Notes: generated by a model not told the origin, from the letters alone. Counted from the first letter of the stretch, positions 1 to 11,200 are shown. The stretch is 64,000 bases of DNA from Metridium senile (GCA_949775045.1 OX459097.1:11578764-11642763), one strand, 5' to 3'. Translations and numbers: made by a program.

Positions 1-225
1 TGGTAAAATAAGTATTTCGCTGCCACCAAGCAAGGATTTAAAGGTGCTAACTAATTAGTTAAAAATGTCTTTCATAACAGGCAGTTGAAATGTCTGAGTT
101 TGCCGAAAGTCGAAAACTGCAGTAAGAATAAAGCAGTGGGTTCAGATACACTGAATGTTCATATCTTATTGTGTATGAGTATATGATCGTCACAGAGTAA
201 AGCAATTGAAGTATTTGCAATTATA

Positions 226-497
226 CAGGGTTCTTACAGGTCATGAAAATTCTGGAAAGTCATGGAATTTCGTATTTTCGTTTTCAAGGCCTGGAAAGTC
301 ATTGGATTTTGTTGAGGGACATGGAAAGTCATTGAAAACAATGCTTATCCCGATACTAAAAATATAACTTCTATTCCTTATTAATAAATAGATAAGAAAT
401 TTTTTGATAATTATTGGTCATGGAAAATAATGAAAAAGTCATGGAAAACGTCATGGAAAGTCATGGAATTTAGAAACTTCAAAAAGTATGAACCCTG
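226..497. mobile_element. MITE with CAGGGTTC...GAACCCTG ends
   Basis: A 272-bp non-coding insertion rich in repeated 'catggaaagtca' words. It begins CAGGGTTCTTACAGG and ends GTATGAACCCTG. The six bases ATTATA flank both sides (220-225 and 498-503), which reads as a target-site duplication. A second element with the same outer motif and a 6-bp duplication lies at 23652-23964. Confidence 0.65.
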
Positions 498-522
498 ATT
501 ATAGAAGCCTGAAACAAATTTG

Positions 523-595
523 GGGCTTCAACGGGATTTGAACCCATGACCTTTGCAGAACTGGTGCAATGCTCTACCAACTGAGCTATGAAGCC
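523..595 (-). tRNA. tRNA-Thr-like gene or tRNA-derived copy (anticodon AGT by position)
   Basis: Read on the minus strand this 73-nt stretch folds as a tRNA. It has a 7-bp acceptor stem (GGCTTCA with TGAAGCC), a D arm with AGTTGGTA in the loop, an anticodon stem TTGCA/TGCAA, an AGGTC variable loop and a T arm with loop TTCAAAT. The internal promoter boxes are well kept. The anticodon loop is CCAGTTC, which places AGT (Thr) at 34-36 but has C instead of the nearly invariant U at 33. It may therefore be a pseudo-tRNA or part of a dispersed tRNA-like repeat. No intron is visible. Confidence 0.5.
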
Positions 596-828
596 ACATA
601 TGTTGGTAGGAGGTCATTATTTGTATCTGTTTGTATTTTTAATCTATTTGCTTAAGGGATGTGGGTTAAAAAAAGTAACAAAAACCTCATGGTATGAGGG
701 TCCTGTAAAATCGTCATGATTACAACTATCATAAATGCTCATGCTTATAATCCAAAAAAATCAAAATGAATGAATGTAAGGATGTCAGCATATATATTAG
801 CATGGATAATTAAATCAAGGATACTAAC

Positions 829-3800
829 CTTCCACAGTAAGTTACTTGCTTACAAGGACAATTCAGCAGTTTTTTCACTGTTTTGTTAGTACATTCCTTG
901 TTGGCACATTTCTTTTCTTCAAAGAATGGTAGCATATCTAAGCAAACAAGTAAATCCTTTGAATTGACAGGACATCTTCTCATAAAAGGAAGACGTTTTT
1001 CTTCTGCATCTTCTCCCTTTGCCTTCCATTCACGTGCTTTGTGGAAATCCCTCTCCAATAAGTAGATGGCAGCTAAATGGTAGTGACAGTTTGGATATTT
1101 GGTGTCACAAACTGGTGCTTCATTTAAATATTCAATGAAAACATCCTTTGCTTTTTCTCTAAGATCAGTTGCTTCCCATCTCTCATAACTATTCTCAGGC
1201 ACTCTTATGTTTTTCAAGAATGTAGATTCGTCTTTGTATTCTTCAAGGTTGAAAAAGTCTTTTTCTTTTGATGTCTTCACAACATAAATATTCATTAAGC
1301 AGTATCCAAATGCTGCCTTGGCTTGAAAGTATAATGGATAATACTGTAGAGGCTTTTGATTTGAGTGGTAGCACTGTAGGGATTTTTCAAATGCTTGTGC
1401 ACCTTCATCAAAATTATCGGCTATGGTGTATTGTGAGCCTAGGAAGAAATACAACACGTGCAACCAAGATTTATAACTCTCCTCAAAGCTGTTCTCGTTC
1501 CCACTAGTACTTGGTTCATCATTTGACTCAATCAAGTGAATCAAATTCTTTAAAAACATTTCCTTTTTAGAGTCAAGTTTAAAACTCCCAAAGTTGGTCT
1601 TGGAACTTTCTACAGGAACATCCAAAGGAAGTGCAATTAACAATATCAGCCCTTCAAAAAACTTGTTGTTGACTTTTAACTCTTTAAATACCATTTGAAT
1701 GACTTTTTTGCGAAAGTCACCAATTTTTGTTTGAGGGAATGAAGCAAGCATGGTGTTTTCATACAGATAACTATGTGCCATAGGTTTTGCTGCTTCTTTA
1801 AAATTGCCTTCTTGTAGTTTACCTAGCCCATCTCTAGCTAATTGAAAGGCTTTCAGGTAACGTTGAGCTGTGGGGGACTCTGGAAATCTTGTAAACATTG
1901 ATTCCTGATAAATCATCGGATTCTCTACCAAAAAGGGATGATTCTTGCTTTGCTCAAGTTGGCCTTTAAATATATCTGTAAACTGCTGAAAAATGCCTTT
2001 CATATCCTGCTCATTTCTATTGGTCTTGGGAGCTGCTACAGCTTCAATAATTCCTTGCTGATTAAAATTCTCAAGAATCTGTTTAAAAGAATAAAGGATC
2101 ATATGTGTCATTAATTCAATTATTAAGGTGGCCCAGGGATATTTTAATTTACGTAAAAACAATTTGTTTTGAACTTCAAATTTTGGCGCAAAAACAACTT
2201 TGATTGCTTTAAAAATCAGGATTATAACTAATCATTGTCTCTAGTTTATAGATATTTAAATGTTATTTTAAAAATACTGATGTCGTAAGAGCAATGCGCT
2301 TGCAAACGCGAACTCGACTTTGAGATTTTAATTTATGGCTATTTCAAAAAATCTGAAAGACGAAACCACTCGATTTTGCGTCTATGGACTCATGTACTTC
2401 ACTACTTTTACGTGATAAATGGCCAAATTAATCGAGATCTTGCAAGCTTAGAAAATATGAGTACTCAAAATAGAAAACACAAATGTATAGCTTATAAAGA
2501 ATCGAACAGAGATGCACAATAAAATCATTGCTTTCAAAATTGTCACTCACCACTATGTTGTACAATGCTTCCCAGTCGGAAGGCCAAATTTTAGTGAAAT
2601 TGACATAATGTGTGCAGCACTATCACGACTGATAAAAAACAAATTTATCGATGCATTATTTGAAATAGCTAGAGAATCTAATTTTTGCTCAGTAATAATT
2701 AACTTGAATGGTAATTCTAGCGATTCTCAAAAACACAAGATGTAAACAAATCATGTAAAAGTACCTTACGAAGTTTGAGCGTGTTCCGTTCATACGGTTT
2801 GGAGAAATGGAGAAGTAAAGTTGACCGTATATAAATTTTGGCGACACCGCCGAATTGCAGTTGCAGTGAAAAGCCAGCATGTGCTTTTGTTGATGTATGT
2901 AAAATTTGCAATATTTTTTTTAAGTCTTGCGAGGGATGTCCCGTTGGGACCAATTACTGAACTAATATAAGTTGAGAATATAATATTGCAAGAGCAAATA
3001 ACTAATACTTGCTATACTATATAATGTGTCATTTTTATTTATTAGTTCTTTCAACAGAAAGAGTGTTTGTAAATCAAAATATACACAAAAATCAAGCATA
3101 AACAATTCATATGCATATTTACAAATTATATGTCTTAGTTTTCCTCGTATGATTTCCTCAATGATTTGTTTACATCTTGTGTTTTTGAGAATCGCTAGAA
3201 TTACCATTTAAGTTAACACTGAGCAAAAAAAGGATTATCTAGCTATTTTTAATAATGGATCGATAAAGTTGTTTTTTATCAGTCATGATATTGCTGCACA
3301 CAGTACGTCAGTTTCACTTAAATTTGGCCTTCAGACTGGGAAAGCATTGTACAATTAACATTGCCGGATTTCAAACCGTGAGGGCTGGGGCGAATCGCCT
3401 TATACTTTGCCAAACAAGATTTTATTTACATAATCAGAGAAACCTTGTCAAGCTTTACAAAATCCTGAAGTTTGGTGTTGATTGGTTTAATATTGTGTGA
3501 AATACAGCAATTCAAAAACTTGAAAATTTATGAAGAAATGTATGGAAAACCGGACAAGTTAGTCAAGTTGTCCGGTTTTTGACATTTCCCATACATTTCT
3601 TTACAAACGTCAATAGCTGTATCTCATGCAATATTAAACCAATCAACACCAAACTTCAAGACATTGTAAAGCTAGACAATGTTTCTCTGATTATGTAAAT
3701 AAAATCTTGTTTGGCAAAGTATAGGGCAATTCGCCCCAGCCCCTAACGGTTTGAAATCCGGCAATGGTGGTAAGGTCCGTGTAACACTCCACAAAACGAT

Positions 3801-6766
3801 TTTCAATTAATTTTAGTCAAAATGAAAATACAAATTTGGGTTAATTTTTCAATTTTCTATTTTGTTTAAATTAATGAAATCAAAAATCAAAAATTGAACA
3901 AAATTTTTTATTTTCAATTTTAAAAGTTGAATTACAAAATTAAGTTTTAGTTATTCTAAAAAAGGCTTTTAATTAAGCGATAAAACCTGAAACGAAAATC
4001 GAAGATTATACTTGACTAAAATTAATTGAAAATCGTTTTGTGGAGTGTTACACAGACCTGGAGAGTAACGATTTCGAAAGCAATGATTTTATTGTGCGTC
4101 TCTGTTCGATTCTTTATAAGCTATACATTTGTGTAAAAAATTGTTTTTACGTAAATAAATACCCTTGGGCCACCTTCATCAACAATAAAAAAATTATTAT
4201 TCACCATATATTTGAAGGAGAAGTGAATATTGGTGAAATTATAACCCAGACTGTGTCAAGGTTTATATTATTCACTGATATTCACTGCAGAGCCTTAGCT
4301 GGATAATTGTTTAATTACTATAAATACAAAAGTGATTTATTCAAAAAGTAAAAAGATGTAAAAATAACCAGCCTTTTGTGAAGAAAAACTGTTCATTTCT
4401 CAAAGCTAACTCAAAACGCTGTAGTTGATTATCATAGGCACACAATTTCTATAATCACTTGTGTATTTATACTAAAGCTTATTATGCACTAGTCAAAGTA
4501 ACCACCCCCCCCCCCCCCCCCCCCCCCCCCCACCGGGGACAGGGTGGGGGCAATGTGGGGCTTGTGATCACATTTGACAAGCAATGGTGCCCAAGGGGGT
4601 GGGGATAAAGTAAATATTTCACTAGTGTGTTAATATAGTGGGGCATTAGGTCGGGATAGGTTTGAGTATTAAGAAGAGGCCTTGAAACTAAACATTCTCT
4701 TAGGAGAAGGACTGGAAACGAAAAATCACTTCAGAGATAGCTTGGGCTCCCTGTGGCTCTTTATGAAAGTCAAGGAGCCCCCACAGATTTGTTGAGCCGC
4801 AATGTCAGTCATACAAAACTGGAATGCATTGATGACAAATCGCTGAAAAACAAGGTAAAGCCAAGCAAGTCGATAGCTTTGTTCTCCCTCCAAAAATGGA
4901 AAGGGGTGCTCGACGGACAGTTTTGAAAAAAGGTACGCATAAATTAACTCAGATAGTGATTTCAGACCCTAAAAGGTACGACCACATTAAAAAATATATA
5001 TATTCAATATACATAATCGTAAGTTCGAAAACTGACCCTAAAAGGTACGGTGCCAGTTCGAGACCCTAAAAGGTCCGTCGAGCACCCCTATCCATTTTCT
5101 AAGGGAGCCCCCCCCCCCCAAAACGGGCTTTGTTCAGCCAGCAGTCAACCAGCCAGTAACAGCTAACAGAGCTAAGCAGACTCCTGAAATGTTGTTTGCT
5201 GAAGATGAAGATGTGTTTTGTTTTGTGTGGTGGGCGACAGGGTGACATGATTGCTTGTGACAGCAATCAATGCAAGATGGTATGGTTTCAATTCGACTGT
5301 GTTGGCATCAATGTGGCCCCACCTGGTCTATGGTTTTGCACAGTATGCTTAAAAGGTTAAAATTTGGAATAAAAACTATTTGCTATGATGATGACTCAAC
5401 TATATATATATGCTTATCTAAAGATAATTTTTTTTATTTTATAAATTAAGTGTAAACAATATATCTGTGAAACACAAAATGCAATTTTGTACAAAAGAGT
5501 GCTAATTAAGCTATAGAAAACAAAGGATTTCCTACAAAATCGTTTTTTCTTTTTCACTTTTAAAGTTTCACGTATATTCTAACAGTTTTACTCTATTTTC
5601 ATTTTTGACTCCAGGGGGTCGGGGATTTGATTTCCATTTCTATCCCACTACGTGGGGTATTTACCAACATTTTCCAAGTCAATTTTTCAAATGCCCCACT
5701 CATCCCCACCCTGTTCCCGGTTGGGGGGGGGGGGGGGGGGGGGGGTTACTTTGACTAGTGCATTAATACATAATGTGGATCAAAGCAGATTTCAGTACAT
5801 CCTCAATCACTACAAGACTCTGATTGCAGTAAATTGTTCCAGCAAGGACATAAAGCCTGACTTCCCCGTGGAAATCATGTGGTCCAACAATTTTAACTGG
5901 CTTAAAAGCCAATCATCAAGACATGCATAATCATCCCGGGATTGAAGTGTACTCACCTCTTTGGCTTCCCTGTTGCCATTGTTTGCAGCCTTTCCAAGCC
6001 ACCTTTTTGCTTCATTTGAATCTTTTGGTATTTCCGACATACCTTTAAGATAGGTGAGCCCAAGCTCAAACTGACTCTCACTATGACCAAGCTCAGCAGC
6101 TTTTTTAAGATAATAAATCGCCTTGAGTTGTTGAGGCTTGCCTTCAGGGCAATCACCACTTAGGTAATGTTTATGCAGCAAAGACAATGCTTTCAGTTTC
6201 GCATCAACATCCATTTTCCTTACAGTGCCTCTCATCATTTGAGCTGCATCATGTAGACTTTCTAAATCTGGTGTTTCTTCATCAACTGCCCTTCTGTACC
6301 ATTTGAATGCCTCCTCTATATCCTCGTCAACAACTCCTTCTATTCCACATCTGTATGTTTCAGCTAGATTCAATTCAGCTCTAACAAAACCAAATTGAGC
6401 TGCTTCGTGGTACAGCTTGTGTGCTTTACGTTGACAAGGGATTGTCCCTTTAAGGCCATACAGTGTCCCAAGTGATAATTTTTCTGACGGAATAGGGTTA
6501 TCGTTGTCAATGGAAGCCTGAAGCCATCCTATAGCTTTGTCTAAATCTTTCTCGACGTCAAGTTCTGGAATTCCCTCTTTATAAGCAAGACTCAAATCAG
6601 CCATTGCTTTCCATTGTCCTGATTGACGTGCTTGCTTTTTTAAAGCATCAATGGAACCATACTCGTTTAGAATTAAGTCTTTGATTTGGATGTTAGTAAA
6701 TTCTGGTCCAAGAAGCTTCGAGAGCATTTCCGAAGAAAAGTTTTCAACATAACAATTCGCCGCCAT
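829..6766 (-). CDS. Gene A: Sel1-repeat / TPR / MYND protein, 3' end outside window
   Basis: Two exons are visible. Exon 1 (6766-5957, 270 codons) starts at MAANCY, because its ATG sits in an ideal ACCATGG context shared by all copies, whereas upstream in-frame Met residues differ between copies. It codes for Sel1-like repeats (about aa 50-265; repeating A-x2-LG-x2-Y and A-x2-WL patterns), a helical scaffold for protein contacts. Exon 1 ends at a GTGAGT donor (5956). Exon 2 (2078-829) follows a TTCTTTTAAACAG acceptor. It codes for helical TPR-like sequence and the first half of a MYND zinc finger, then meets donor GTTAGT (828). The exon completing the finger, seen in genes B and C, must lie left of base 1. 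The 3.9-kb intron is packed with transposons. The frame is open throughout both exons. The gene faces NLR gene N1. A role as signalling adaptor is inferred only. Confidence 0.72.
3359..3766. mobile_element. Palindromic MITE with CATTGCCGG ends, copy 1
   Basis: The two halves are near-perfect inverted copies, starting CATTGCCGGATTTCAAACCG and ending with its reverse complement. The centre contains ACCGGACAAGTT/AACTTGTCCGGT. A left-truncated second copy is at 60158-60443. Confidence 0.75.
3774..4058. mobile_element. MITE with GGTCCGTGTAACACTCC ends
   Basis: The terminal inverted repeats extend about 45 bp (left: ...CACTCCACAAAACG; right: CGTTTTGTGGAGTG...), around an AT-rich non-coding core. 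Inserted in the right arm of the fold-back element at 2127-4174, directly beside the palindromic MITE. Confidence 0.7.
4316..4475. mobile_element. Small MITE with ACTATAAATACAAA-type ends
   Basis: An inverted repeat of about 20 bp (ACTATAAATACAAAAGTGA on the left, its inverse near 4455-4475) encloses about 120 non-coding bases. The ends match the larger element at 59627-59988, so this is probably a shortened family member. Confidence 0.5.
4482..5765. mobile_element. Inverted-repeat element with poly-C/poly-G termini and a PHD-finger relic
   Basis: The left end reads TGCACTAGTCAAAGTAACC and the right end is its inverse. Directly inside each are homopolymers: 27 C (4505-4531) on the left and 23 G (5723-5745) on the right. 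Next to them are further inverted matches (CCGGGGACAGGGTGGGG against CCCCACCCTGTTCCCGG). The interior carries the degenerate PHD segment at 5219-5361 and otherwise no long reading frame. It sits in the intron of gene A. Confidence 0.65.
5219..5361 (+). pseudogene. Degenerate PHD zinc-finger fragment (ING-type)
   Basis: From about 5233 the frame reads CGGRQGDMIACD, then WFQFDCVGI, then GLWFCTVCLKG and a stop. This is the C..C..C..C spacing of an ING-like PHD finger, a module that binds methylated histone H3 tails. The zinc-binding His is Gln (WFQFDC instead of WFHFDC). The first Cys pair is reached only after a one-base shift upstream. No start codon or exon borders are evident, so it is read as a captured, decaying domain inside the surrounding transposon. 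Confidence 0.5.
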
Positions 6767-7130
6767 GGTGCTGTTCGATACGTAATGCGTTATTACTATG
6801 TCTAGAGTAATGTCACTCACATACAATGACTATGAAGATGACATTTAAGCTGCCAATTTCAACTCTAGACAAAGATGAACTCTTTCAATCGTGCCGATGA
6901 ATGTGCCGATGCCATTTTGTTTTCAATGATTTTCATACCCATGGCTTCTCATGTCCCAATAAAGGCTGGAGCGAGAAGTCTGGTGCGAGTTCGTGGAAAA
7001 ATGGAGTGGCTATGTACTCTATTTCCTTGCAAGAAATCTGCCCTGAATTTTAAACAAGCACTTTAGAACAAGTTATAAATGGAACAAATAAAGGTGAGAA
7101 ACAATTTGCCAAAATATTAAATATTCATAG
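6767..7130. promoter_or_regulatory. Conserved block upstream of the Sel1 genes, with a small + strand reading frame
   Basis: This stretch recurs upstream of each Sel1 exon start: here, at 25312-25540, at 61447-61670, and at about 38025-38215 where the exon itself is lost. Shared parts include a + strand ATG in good context (6941; MASHVPIKAGARSLVRVRG) and, in A and B only, an ACAAATAAAGGTGAG word near 7085 and 38180. It may be the promoter/5' untranslated region and could drive a divergent transcript. Function is inferred from conservation between copies only. Confidence 0.4.
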
Positions 7131-7416
7131 CGTCATATTCATAGCGCAATAAACTGCAAATTGTTAAGCTTTTAAGCTTATGTTAATCTGATTAAGCTCA
7201 AAATGAGTATTAATTAATGTAATATCTTTCCTATCTATCCACGGACATTCTTGTGTATTTTCAAGGATTGTTATCAAATTGCTGCTTTGTTATAAACACT
7301 TTTGTAAACTACCTATGATTCGTTCACTCAAATCGATAACATGAATGCTTACAATACGGCTGCAAATGTTACTTCAATATTAAGCAAATTTCCTTCTTAA
7401 TGTTGCACCGTTTTTA
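7131..7416. other. Intergenic spacer shared with the region upstream of N2
   Basis: No gene is seen. The segment around 7190-7300 (CTATCTATCCACGGACATTC) matches 39245-39370 in front of N2. A and N1 were therefore once separated by a short spacer like that between B's promoter and N2, before transposons filled it. Confidence 0.55.
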
Positions 7417-8440
7417 AAGTTGGCCCAGGGGTATTTATTTACGTAAAAATATTTTTTTTTTTAACTTCAAATTTTGGTACAAAAACTACTTCGATTGCGT
7501 TCAAAATCGGGATTATAACTAATCATTGTCTCTAGTACGTTATTTTAAAAATACTGATGTCGTAAGAGCAATGCGCTTGCAAACGCGAACTTGACTTTGA
7601 GATTTTATGGCTATTTCTAAAAATCTGAAAGACGAAACCACTCGATTTTGCGTCTACGGACTCATGTACTTCACTACTTTTACATGATAAATGGCCAAAT
7701 TAATCGAGACCTTGCAAGCTTAGGAAATATGAGTACTCAAAATAGAACACACAAATGTATAGCTTATAAAGAATTGAACAGAGACGCTTACTCACCACTA
7801 TGTAGAACAAACAAAATGGAACGCACAAATGTATAGCTTAATAATATAAAGAATCGAACAGAGACGCTTACTCACCACTATGTTGTACAATGCTTTCCGA
7901 GTCTAGCTGAGTCTGAAGGCCAAATTTTAGTGAAATTGACGTAATGTGTGCAGCACTATCACCCCTGATAAAAACTAATTTATCGATCATTATTCAAAAT
8001 ATCTAGATAATCTAGATAATCTATTTTTTTGCTCAGTATTAACTTAAATGGTAATTCTAACGATTCTCAAAAACACAAGATGTAAACAAGTCATTGTAAA
8101 AGTACCTTACGAAGTTTGAGCGTGTTCCATTCATACGGTTTGGAGAAATGTAGAAGTAAAGTTGACCATATATAAATCTTGGCGACACTGCCGAGTTGCA
8201 GTTGCAGTGAAAAGCCAGCATGTGCTTTTGTTGATGCATGTAAAATTTGCAATATTTTTTTTTTAAAGTCTTGCAAAGGATTTCCCGTTGGGACCAATTA
8301 CTGAACTAATATAAGTTTAGAATATAATATTGCAAAAGCAAATAACTAATACTCGCTATACTATATAATGTGTCATTTCTATTTATTAGTTCTTTCAACA
8401 GAAAGAGTGTTAAAATCTTTGTAAATCCAAATATATATAA

Positions 8441-8584
8441 TGGTAATTGAACTGAGTGGAGTGCAATTTGGTCTGAAATCATACGAGTGATTACAAAATT
8501 GCACGACCGCGTAGCGGGAGTGAAATTTGTTAATCACAAGTATGATTTCAGACCAAAATTGCACGACACGAAGTTCAATTACCA
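8441..8584. mobile_element. Palindromic element with TGGTAATTGAACT ends
   Basis: It begins TGGTAATTGAACT and ends AGTTCAATTACCA. Longer inverted blocks lie inside (TTTGGTCTGAAATCATAC and its inverse), and a GC-rich centre reads CGCGTAGCGGGAG. It is non-coding and abuts the recombinase element. Confidence 0.6.
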
Positions 8585-9442
8585 CTTAATTATATCCATT
8601 TTGAAATCTTCAATGATAATACTCAAACTACAAAAAGATATCTTTGAAATCAAATAATATTTATTAGTTGACTTTCAAGTATTTCAATGCTTTTTAATAC
8701 ATTCTTTATAAAATACGATACTATTTTGTAACCGGAAATCAAATGTTATTATTCATAAAATGGTCACGTGATGATTACATAACGATACACGTCACTGTCA
8801 CATGGTAATAAAATGTCATTACAAAATGGCTGCTCACGACATCAAGTCCAACGTTCTAAAAGCAGTCAAAAATGCTGCTTCTGAGAGTCTTTTTAATTAG
8901 TCTTCATCATCTGACTCCAGGATAAATGCATGTCTTCTCTTCTTGGCTGCCGGTTCTTTGTGATCGTTTTGATAGTAGTTGTTAATTGTGCATCCTGAGT
9001 AGTTTTGACCTGGGGTTGACATTACCGCCATTCTCTGATTAAACAACATGGGATCAAAGGTCTGCTGCACTGGAAATGACGGCAAACCAGTATTGAAGTT
9101 TGGATAGAACTGGCTTTGACAATTAGGAAAGGAGCCCAATGTAGAACAATTCTGGAAAGTATTGATATTGGCTGTCGCAGCTCGAGGGACCACATTTTGT
9201 ACTATTGGCTGTAAGGGCCCGTTCGCACTGGCCAGACAAAAATTGTTTGGCTGTACCAAAATTCAAGACAAAAATTATTTCGAACAAAAATTGTTTGTCT
9301 AGTCGTGTTCGCACTACAAGCTAACAAATTGTGGATTAGCAAAAAATATGTCAATCAAAATAGTAATACGACTCCACTGATGAGTGCTTTTTTGGCGGCA
9401 AAAAAAGTTTTGGCGCCAAACCGATTGTTTACATTTGTAAAA

Positions 9443-10642
9443 ATGCGTCCCTTGAACGCTCTCGCATTTGTCTTTGCTTTTCAGCTGATGTTTAACATTC
9501 AACAACAAATCCTACTACTTCTTGGACTGCTTAGAATAAATCATATTGCACTAAACCGAAACTTGGTAGCTAGAAATGCTCGACGGCGCCAAAGATTTCA
9601 GCCGTACTGGATGCTACCACGACCTCAAAACTCTTGGTTCGAGATCCACTATAATGATAGGAATATTCGCGAAGACTACTTTCGCCGTCAAATGAGAATG
9701 GGAAGAAATACTTTCGATCTTCTTCTGAACGTTCTTCGTCCGTATGTTCAACGGGAAGATACAAGGCTGAGAAAATGTATCTCGCCAGAAAGAGTCGTAG
9801 CAATAGCAATTTACCGCCTAGCTCATGGAGGGACTTACGAGAATGCTGGTGTTGCCATGAATGTAGGCAAGACTACCGCATACGAGGCTTTTTGGGATGT
9901 TGTTGAGCGGCTACATGAAACCAGGGGAGAATACATTAAATTCCCAACAACCGTGGCTGAAACTGCTGCGGAAATAGAGACATTTGAGCCATACTCTGAT
10001 TTACCGAACATAGTAGGAGCAATTGATGGAACACACATCAAAATAAAGAGACCACGGCAAAGTGGACATGACTACTTTAGTCGATATCACCAGCACGACG
10101 TAGTAACGCAAGCTATAGTCAACGGAAAGATGTTATTTTTAGAGGTGGCGACCGGTTTTCCTGGCAGAATGCATGACGCCCGCGTGCTTCGTAACACTGT
10201 AATTTACACAAAAGCAGAAAATGGAGATATTCTAGCCAATGGACCAATGTTTCAGATTGGCCAACAGTCCATCCAACCATACCTTGTGGGTGATAGCGCT
10301 TATCCCCATGCACCATGGCTACAGAAGCCTTACCCAGAGGGAAGTGTAGACCCTGATGAAATACATTTTAGTCGAGAGCTTTCTGCAGCTAGAGTAAAAG
10401 TCGAATGCGCTTTTGGGGTTTTGAAAGCGAGATGGAGAATTCTAGACTTCATAGAGGAATGCAATGTCCAAAAAATATCTCAAATTATCATGGTTTGCGT
10501 TGTGCTACACAACTTTTGTATTCGTATGGGCGATAATTGGGATGAAGAAGACCCTCCGGATGACGATAACCCACCAAACCCTAATAATAATGTTTTAAGA
10601 GACGGAGATGATATTCGAGAAATCTTAAAAGATTATTTGTAA
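9443..10642 (+). CDS. PIF/Harbinger transposase (HARBI1-like DDE nuclease)
   Basis: A 399-aa protein from the ATG at 9443. An in-frame ATG at 9305 exists but would read from the transposon end, and 399 aa is nearer HARBI1 (about 350 aa). The catalytic acids are visible: first Asp in VGAIDGTHIKIK, second Asp in LVGDSAYPHAPW, Glu in KVECAFGVLKARWRIL. This is the DDE_Tnp_4 pattern with the typical G-x2-DGTHI, GD-x-AYP and FG-x-LK-x-RW surroundings. A helix-turn-helix-like stretch (RLAHGGTYENAGVAMNVG) precedes it. The acidic tail is DEEDPPDDDN. It excises and inserts the element at TWA sites, normally together with the Myb-like partner encoded at 11201-12031. No frameshift or missing catalytic residue is seen. 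Confidence 0.93.
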   Translation: MRPLNALAFVFAFQLMFNIQQQILLLLGLLRINHIALNRNLVARNARRRQRFQPYWMLPRPQNSWFEIHYNDRNIREDYFRRQMRMGRNTFDLLLNVLRPYVQREDTRLRKCISPERVVAIAIYRLAHGGTYENAGVAMNVGKTTAYEAFWDVVERLHETRGEYIKFPTTVAETAAEIETFEPYSDLPNIVGAIDGTHIKIKRPRQSGHDYFSRYHQHDVVTQAIVNGKMLFLEVATGFPGRMHDARVLRNTVIYTKAENGDILANGPMFQIGQQSIQPYLVGDSAYPHAPWLQKPYPEGSVDPDEIHFSRELSAARVKVECAFGVLKARWRILDFIEECNVQKISQIIMVCVVLHNFCIRMGDNWDEEDPPDDDNPPNPNNNVLRDGDDIREILKDYL

Positions 10643-10848
10643 TCAGCTTTATTGTCCAGAATACTGCACATTACCTTCATGTTTATGTTCATTTCTTGTG
10701 AAAGTAGTTATTATATTGAAAGCTAGCTTTATAAATCAAATCACAAAAAGTAAAGTACTTTTTAGGCATGCAATCAATGAATATACAGTATGTTATTGTA
10801 AAGACTTACATGATAGAATTGCAACCATAACTGTTAACTATATGCTGT

Positions 10849-11137
10849 AGAGTGCTTACACTATGTCCATGAAATAAAATCTAAATAGTTACTAACTAAT
10901 AGTTTTTATTTAGTGACTATTAGTCACTATCACTCAACTGGAACAGCTTTAGTAACAATACACAATGAATAAAGTATTAACTTTCTATGGTTTTGAGTAT
11001 TTGATTTCCCTTGTGTATTGTGGTCTATTGTTACTAAAGCTGTTCCAGTTGAGTGATAGTGACTAATAGTCACTAAATAAAAACTATTAGTTAGTAACTA
11101 TTTAGATTATATTTCATGGACATAGTGTAAGCACTCT
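10849..11137. repeat. Near-perfect palindrome between the two Harbinger genes
   Basis: Arms of about 120-125 bp (from AGAGTGCTTACACTATGTCC at 10849 to its inverse ending at 11137) flank a roughly 45-bp loop around 10972-11016. It lies between the convergent 3' ends and holds AATAAA/TTTATT words in both arms. It could supply polyadenylation signals to both genes, or be a MITE that landed there. Confidence 0.75.
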
Positions 11138-11200
11138 AACACAACTGAATTAAAATGTTCAAAATTCTTGTTACACTAATTTCAACGTTTTCAACTTTCT

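Larger units (their letters stand above)
2127..4174. mobile_element. Fold-back DNA element, copy 1, with two nested MITEs
   Basis: The ends are inverted copies (GGTGGCCCAGGG... and ...CCCTTGGGCCACC), and long subterminal arms match in inverted orientation (about 2555-2755 against 3163-3360). The right arm is interrupted by a palindromic element (3359-3766) and a MITE (3774-4058); the arm sequence resumes at about 4060. No protein of its own is evident. A second, heavily interrupted copy is at 7417-13905. It lies inside the intron of gene A. Confidence 0.7.

Noticed and set aside
5652..5930. 92-codon + frame with a poly-Gly run
   Set aside because: It crosses a poly-G tract at a transposon end and the antisense of the Sel1 exon; no family similarity.
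8827..8901. 24-codon + frame MAAHDIKSNVLKAVKNAAS... ending in a stop
   Set aside because: Looks like a tidy small protein, but it lies in the 3' part of the recombinase element with no further support; too short to call.
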